DNA from: Sipunculus nudus
Taxonomy: Eukaryota; Annelida; Sipuncula; Golfingiida; Sipunculidae
Assembly (NCBI GenBank): GCA_026874595.1
Contig: CM049322.1
Coordinates: 55,278,386-55,342,385 of the forward strand
Reading direction: 5' to 3'
DNA length: 64,000 bases
Part shown: positions 58,138-64,000 of the stretch, in pieces
Layout: each line of letters begins with the position of its first letter
Position numbering within the stretch: position 1 is the first letter of the stretch
Position numbers and translations under genes: made by a program
Notes under the pieces: model-generated
Seen by the model: the letters and a program-made list of their open reading frames with translations, nothing else
What the model was told of the DNA's origin: nothing
The model's database searches: none

Positions 58138-58270
58138 TTTAGGACAGAGGGTGAGAAAAAGGCCAACCTTTCAGCGAATGCTTCGGATAAATTGCAAATA
58201 TCTTTTTAACATACCGCCATCTATCGGGAACAATTAGATTTTACGTGCCTTATGCAGTCATTAAATAATC

Positions 58271-58271
<1 letters not shown>

Positions 58272-58354
<83 letters not shown>
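58272..58354. repeat. (TA)n microsatellite
   Basis: About 40 TA dinucleotides with one TG interruption; ORFs through it are artefacts. Confidence 0.95.
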
Positions 58355-58358
<4 letters not shown>

Positions 58359-58360
58359 CA

Positions 58361-58610
58361 TGCCCGTTTTAGCCACGCAGTTGTGCACAAATACGCTCAA
58401 TTGTCACAATAATAACGGAGACCAGTATGTAAGATACACGTATCTTTATATTGTTTATGCTCTAAAACACTATCCCATCCAATCCGTAGTACTCTGATGT
58501 AGCAAAGGTAATGTGTGCAACCTCGTGCCCTTCAGACGAATCACGCTTATCCGCCGTTCACAAACCAGCACGCTCTCGCAGCCAAGTGAAAGACTCATGC
58601 ATCTGGTGCA
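58361..58610 (+). repeat. Interspersed repeat R3, copy 2
   Basis: Partner of 27463-27714. It directly follows a TA tract, as copy 1 follows a simple repeat. Confidence 0.7.
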
Positions 58611-61339
58611 ATATGTGAGATGCATCGTCGAAATATGACACAGTAAAGAAAAGCCTGAAAATACTATGTTCATATATTAATAGGGCAGGTTCTACACGGT
58701 CGTAGTTAACAGCTTAAAAAATAGTTTATTAATATTTAATTATTAAATAATCGTCTATAAATCTTTATAATTCGTAAATGATTATAAACAGATACAGATT
58801 AACACTCTGAGTGTCTATGTTCATTATTATGTTATTTATTTATTAGTCAAGTATCCAAAATAATTAATATACACGATATATATTTTTAATTCAACAAAAT
58901 GGGTATACCATTTAGATTACCTTTTCACACTAACAAGCAACAAAGATAGTTAAAGTATTAGTGATATTTGGCTCATTAATTTTCCTCATTTACCTATTCA
59001 GCACAAAAAAATGCCCTTTCCATTGACATTCTGCTTGCTTCCTATAAAGTAATTGCGCAAATGGTTAATTGAACATTGAAGCAATCTATTATTTATTAAT
59101 TTTATCCAGATATCTGAACAATTTTATTTAGTCTCAAAAATATGTCGATTCCTGAACATATTGAAAATTGTATTCATGATGGCAGAAATATTAAGCAAGG
59201 CATATGATATGGATGTTGTGCGGTAACTTGAATGATTTTGAATGCACTTGGCCTACGAATTTATTTTAGTCCTAGAGATACAAATATTGAAAAGGGTAAA
59301 TTGAAAAGACAGCGAGAGAAAACGGAAGACGCGAACGGGAATGTACGGTGAATCAAAAGTTTATCTTCACATATAAGAAATTAAAGGTGTAGACATGCAA
59401 TCATTTTAGGATGTATGTATAAGTGATTATGCATTTTGTATTAGTATTGTATTAGTATTTTAACAACTGTGTTGTTATGATATTAACTAACTGTCATCCT
59501 GAGCGCTTTGCACGGCCTCCCCTCAATTCCTGAGACTGCTAGCGTTTGTTAATGGACACGTCAGGACAACACTGGTTGTAGCGAAGACAGTTTCGGCAGC
59601 GTTTACGATTTTTGTTTGTTTTTCTTTTGCTTGAACACTGTTTTCTACGTTTGTGCAGGTGTTCCTATCTCTGAGCTTGGGCTCTGACATTATAGTTCAA
59701 CCTGGCACGCGACCCCAATGTAAACTTATTTACTTTAATAAACTTCGTAATTTTCCAGCTCTTGTTCAAACAATTTCGTGGCATTTGTGGCACACAGTCA
59801 CAACTGACGAATCCGGCAACTGAGGTAACCATTTTTATTCTTCAGTACCATACAAAAAAGGTTAATATATAGAGCAGCGGTGCCAAAAAGGGATACCAGT
59901 ACAAAAAAATACCCTCGCTTTCTTTTCTACCTCTCAATAAAATATAACCAATAAGGTCACCCATTCATTCAATTGGTCAGACGGATAAGAGAAACTCCTC
60001 CAATATTGTAAATCTGTATACCTCGTGAACTTAACTGATACTCCATTTATAATACCACAGCATATCTGGTTCTTTCATTACCATACATAATGGACTTATG
60101 TATATTTTATGAATGAACGGTACACCCCCACCCCCCCCCCCCACCCCCAACACCCCCTTATGAGTACCCTTTTGACTGGTAGACGAAGTATGGACTGTCA
60201 GATATTCAAAAGTAATAAAATACATTGTTTCGCTCAGATTCTCACAGTTTCGCCTGGGCTTCGAAGGCTCATTTAAGTCAGTTTCTTCAGTAGTAACTGG
60301 TTGGATTCCTTATGTACAGAATGCGGTATGGGTGTTGAGAGATATCATATGAACCTAGGCGGCGGTATGTGTTTTACCTGTGTGTTGTCCATGGATGCCA
60401 ACCGGGAACTTAAACATCCTAACATATGGCGATCGTTTTGCTGGATACCTATTCCGCATGCTGGATCCGCGCATGAGGAATCTCGCCTTCTTTATTACTA
60501 AATACGTGTACCGATTTTATACGCATTCCGCAACACGCACATAAAAAAGTCGTAGCTTTAGTCTGCAAATATATTCGATGTTACTTTTTCATTATCACCG
60601 CTATGCAGCAGCGGTTATGTCATTGCGGGCGTTGGTTTGTTTGTCTATCTCTTAGTAAAAAAAATAGACAGATATTTATGAAACCTTCAGGATAGCTCGT
60701 CAATGGTCGATAGAAAAATTATTAAATTTTGATACGGATAACATTCTTGATCCAGGAATATTTTATAGGGAAATGCTGCTTTTCTAACAGTTCCCTATGG
60801 GGTAATGAACTACTTTGGCGGAGGCCTGCGTTCTCTGAGTGCTTTTCTATTATATATTCAAAGCTGCTTATAATTACTGTTAATTCATACGAGGACAGAA
60901 AATAATACGGTCGTGCAAACCGCTCGAAATCTCTATGAATAACCATGTCCAATGTCGAAACTTGTGACTCAGGACAAGACACATCAATTATAACATAGGG
61001 TGCCACAAGACGTTACCATTGGTTAGTGGATATCTCCTCTTGCTGACAAAAAAAAACTGAGTCACTGCCTCAGTAATTACTTCAGTTTTTATCCAGAATT
61101 ACCACAGCCTCTGCTGTTAATATAGTCAGTGTTCCCTTTTCATCATTAATTCGTTACTTCTATTAGGATACCAACAATGGCAGTAAGACAAATATTTTTA
61201 TCCGCATTGTTATTTATAACAATATTTTAATTAGTATGTCAGTAGCCACTTTGCATTGATGATTATAGGCACAAGTCTGTTTGAATTTTTTTTATCCAAT
61301 GTACACCGTGTTTTGTTCCTTTAGGAATAGACAGTAGAC
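58611..61339. other. No gene recognised
   Basis: No exon is supported. A C-rich run lies at 60123-60155. The ORF at 60301-60501 (+) has a CxxC and a second CxxC pair (CTECGMG, CFTCVLS) but no family match or splice context. A GC-richer stretch at 59500-59830 was examined for LTR features without result. Confidence 0.4.
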
Positions 61340-64000
61340 AATAGATTGCGGGCTGGCTCTGATAAAAATAATGACACTCCAACCATGTGGCCTTATTGGT
61401 CAAAATGTGTTTTGTGGTTGAGCCAGAGTGGTAATCCATGTGACTGATGATACGCTTGTGCAGCCAAATGTTGTTTCAAATTTTCTGATACAAATAACAT
61501 GTATACAGATACATATCGCAATAATAAAGCATGATAGACTTAGTAATAATGTTCATTGAACAAGAAGAATACTGCTGTGTGTAAACCATGTATGCTAAGA
61601 ATAAGTAATAACCACTTACTGTACAGTATAGACAAAACACTAGGTAATGTTTGAGTTCCTCTATTGCGAAGAAAGATTCCCTTAGTTTTCCTTTTATTAC
61701 ATGTTCCCAGTTTCCTCAATCTCTAATGCTCTGAGAGGTATTTACTGGGGAGAAAAATATTTGTGGATAACTGAGGCAGGTTTAAGATCCCGCCCCATGA
61801 ATAGGACTCCACTGCCAGTTTGTGTGTCCTTTGGGCTTCAACTGTGTTTATTGCAAAACCGATATATAAAGGATATACATGAACATTCTCTTTGTCCGGT
61901 AGGCTTTCGTCCCTTTGACGCTCGATCAACAATATCCGACAGTGAAGAAGTGTTTAGAATCTTGGGAAGGCCTTTGAACACCAAACGTTTGTTTAATTTT
62001 TGGATGAAAAATAACACCTTATAACGTACAAACTAAATCATAGACCTAGTTGAAAACACTTTTCATTTTTATATGATTACTGCATCTGCTTTATACGGGA
62101 GTCATTATTGAGAACTGACAATTAGTATTGTTCCATATTCATTAATATTCATATTTTAAAAAAAAACGCGATCTCTTTGATCCGTTTGTGCTTCCATCAG
62201 TTGTTGATGTCTCAATGCGTTTCAAAAGGATATAAAATTAATAAAGTGAATCGATATAAAAATCACTATAATCTGAGGCATAAATTTATATAGACTGATC
62301 GTAAAACAAAATTTTAAAATGATTTACAATAATGTCCAATATCAAAAGAAGAATGGCTTTGATGTTTAAAATAAACCGTTGGGGTAATCACGGTTACACA
62401 TTCTCAAATATTTTCTTTGTATTTTGTCCGGAATTAATGACACATACACACACTCATATATATTGCATTTGTTTATAATAATTTAACCGGGTGGATAGTC
62501 TGTATGTCTTTGTTTTCTGGTATGTTCCTACCGTTTGAACCCGGTATGTTAAGACAAAAGAAATAATGAATAACTCTGTGTGAATGATTGGTAAAATCAA
62601 AGCACACATCCACATACCAGATGTGTACAGTTGGTTTTATAATGAACAGTTGCTGCGTACCTGCATATTCTGTTCTGAAATGTACGCCACTATTGAAGCA
62701 AGGAAGCACAAGCCCACTCTCTATATGTTATCATCATATTAGTCACATAAACAAAGTTCTTTTACAGACATTCTCTCCTACGTAGACGCATATGTTCCAG
62801 GTTATAATTGTCATGTTGTTGCCGGTGGGCGTCTTTCCTAAAGGCTGATTTCATAATTATGAGGGTTCATTAAATGAGTATTTGCTGCTGCCACTTCTGA
62901 ATTTTTGTTCACAAATTTCTGAAATCTTTTAAATATAAAATTTAATAAAAATTATATATTCCATTGAAAACGAATATCCAAGTAAGCAATCGTACCTTAC
63001 ATTCAGTCAAAAATGTGGGTTATGCCGGTAATGGCTAAAAATTATAATTTATTTTTCATTGTGAAAAAAACTGTCATGCGCTTTGTTTTCCACTCAGCAT
63101 GCTAATACGTGCACTTGTCAAAAAATACTCCGCGTAGTGTCTTTCTTCAGTACGGTAACTATGACGTCATAAATCTGACAGTGTGGCCATGACCGTGATC
63201 GTTAACACTTATAAACGCAAAAGGATAATATTGGAAATTTTTCTATGAATTAATCGTTATATATCATGAATTATGAATGGGGAAAGCCCGTTATGATATC
63301 CATTTAAAATTGATCAAATTAATGGCTAATAAAAACCCTTAATGAAATTAAATGATTCAACAATGAATATGTTATGTATCCAGTGAGATTTCGTCCATAG
63401 ACGTCCGATGCACTCTGACATCTGGTTGCTATACAACACCTCACTAGTCAGTTGATTAAGCAAATTAAGCACAATTTTAATATAATCTTTTAAATTTATA
63501 GATAATGGTTGTATAATTATGTGCGCAGCTCTCATCTTCGCGGCTCCGTGGTGTCTAGTTTATTGGCTGTTGATTGGCTGTGTTGCATGCTGGTACTTGA
63601 CGTAGTATACCAGGTATTACATAGCGATCTGGTTTGATGAGACAAACCATTGGTATCAAGCAACAGATATAGGTAAGCTTGCCTAGGCACACTTTGCTTT
63701 GATATTTATAGGCGCAAATTGACATGAATAATAAGTGCAAAGGTCTACTAATCCATAAGTAAATAAGTACTCATAGAGATTCATGGTATCTAAACCTATT
63801 TACAAAATAAAGTGTACGAGATGAAAAATCTTGATTGATTTATCTAATATACACCTGACATATAATTAGGGGAGCAGGTCTAATCAATCGTTTACAGGCG
63901 GAAACCCAAACTCGTAATATCCGGCTGCAGAGGTACGATTTCTAATAGTATAAATACAAGATGAGATATCTTGAAAAAAATGGAAATGTGTATATTGATT
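61340..64000 (+). repeat. Unit IV of the segmental array (cut by window end)
   Basis: Collinear with unit III (46860-49672) and, from about 63500, with the region upstream of the signal exon in unit I (34200-34490): GTATACCAGGTATTA at 63605, CAACAGATATAGG at 63661, CCTAGGCA at 63681, TTTACAAAATAAAG at 63799. In unit I the signal exon ATG lies 588 bp after the GTAATTATGTG block, which would put the corresponding exon about 100 bp past the window end. ORFs inside this unit (61701, 61723, 62473, 62588, 63326, 63555) are not conserved with unit III and are not called. Confidence 0.8.

Noticed and set aside
59500..59830. Possible LTR or regulatory block
   Set aside because: GC-richer, with an AATAAA, but no matching ends, primer-binding site or second copy could be seen.
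60301..60501. ORF with two CxxC pairs, possible zinc finger
   Set aside because: The cysteine spacing does not fit a finger family I know, and there is no paralogue, exon border or neighbouring domain to support it.
61701..62024. 107-residue ORF in unit IV
   Set aside because: The collinear segment in unit III (about 47670-48000) does not keep the frame, so there is no sign of coding constraint.

Overview
The window is eukaryotic and most likely from a marine invertebrate, probably a mollusc. The DNA is AT-rich and coding density is very low. Exons are short and have GT/AG borders. There are many (TA)n and (TG)n microsatellites, two copies of one tRNA-derived SINE family, CR1/Jockey-like and L1-like LINE remains, Ty3/gypsy and Penelope-like remains, small TIR elements, and a C-type lectin gene joined to a PAN/apple-like exon. 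The mollusc assignment is inference. No rRNA gene, intact tRNA gene or CRISPR array is visible.

1-17 kb is mostly non-coding. It holds minisatellites, a SINE-like element (3.7 kb), two promoter-like CRE/TATA clusters (5.5 and 9.3 kb), a 1,050-bp Tigger/pogo-like DNA transposon with perfect 23-bp inverted ends (10.0-11.1 kb), a SINE with a target duplication (14.3 kb) and a 400-bp TIR element (16.6 kb). 17.4-20.5 kb holds three phase-matched exons of a secreted PAN-like plus C-type-lectin protein, with an L1-like remnant in one intron. 21.4-22.9 kb is an L1-like remnant on the minus strand. 23.05-23.56 kb is a two-exon gene for a small secreted protein on the minus strand.

24.6-33.3 kb is mainly transposon debris. 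It has a probable LTR and pol fragments of a Ty3/gypsy element (minus) and a nearly complete but decayed CR1/Jockey-type LINE with ORF1, a spacer of nine 29-bp repeats, a deleted endonuclease and a reverse transcriptase.

33.7-64 kb is the most interesting part. It is an old segmental array in which a locus was copied at least four times (units at 33.7-37.9, 43.4-45.3, 46.9-49.7 plus 55.6-56.3, and 61.3-64 kb). The unit carries a signal-peptide exon and tiny phase-1/phase-1 exons that look like an undescribed small secreted peptide precursor. Some copies are open and others are visibly broken. The array is interrupted by a decayed member of a multi-copy invertebrate gene family (49.7-54.4 kb, minus, itself hit by a SINE) and by a Ty3/gypsy LTR, primer-binding site and gag remnant (56.3-58.1 kb).

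All exon calls rest on reading frames, splice consensus and comparison between copies within this window. No transcript evidence was available.
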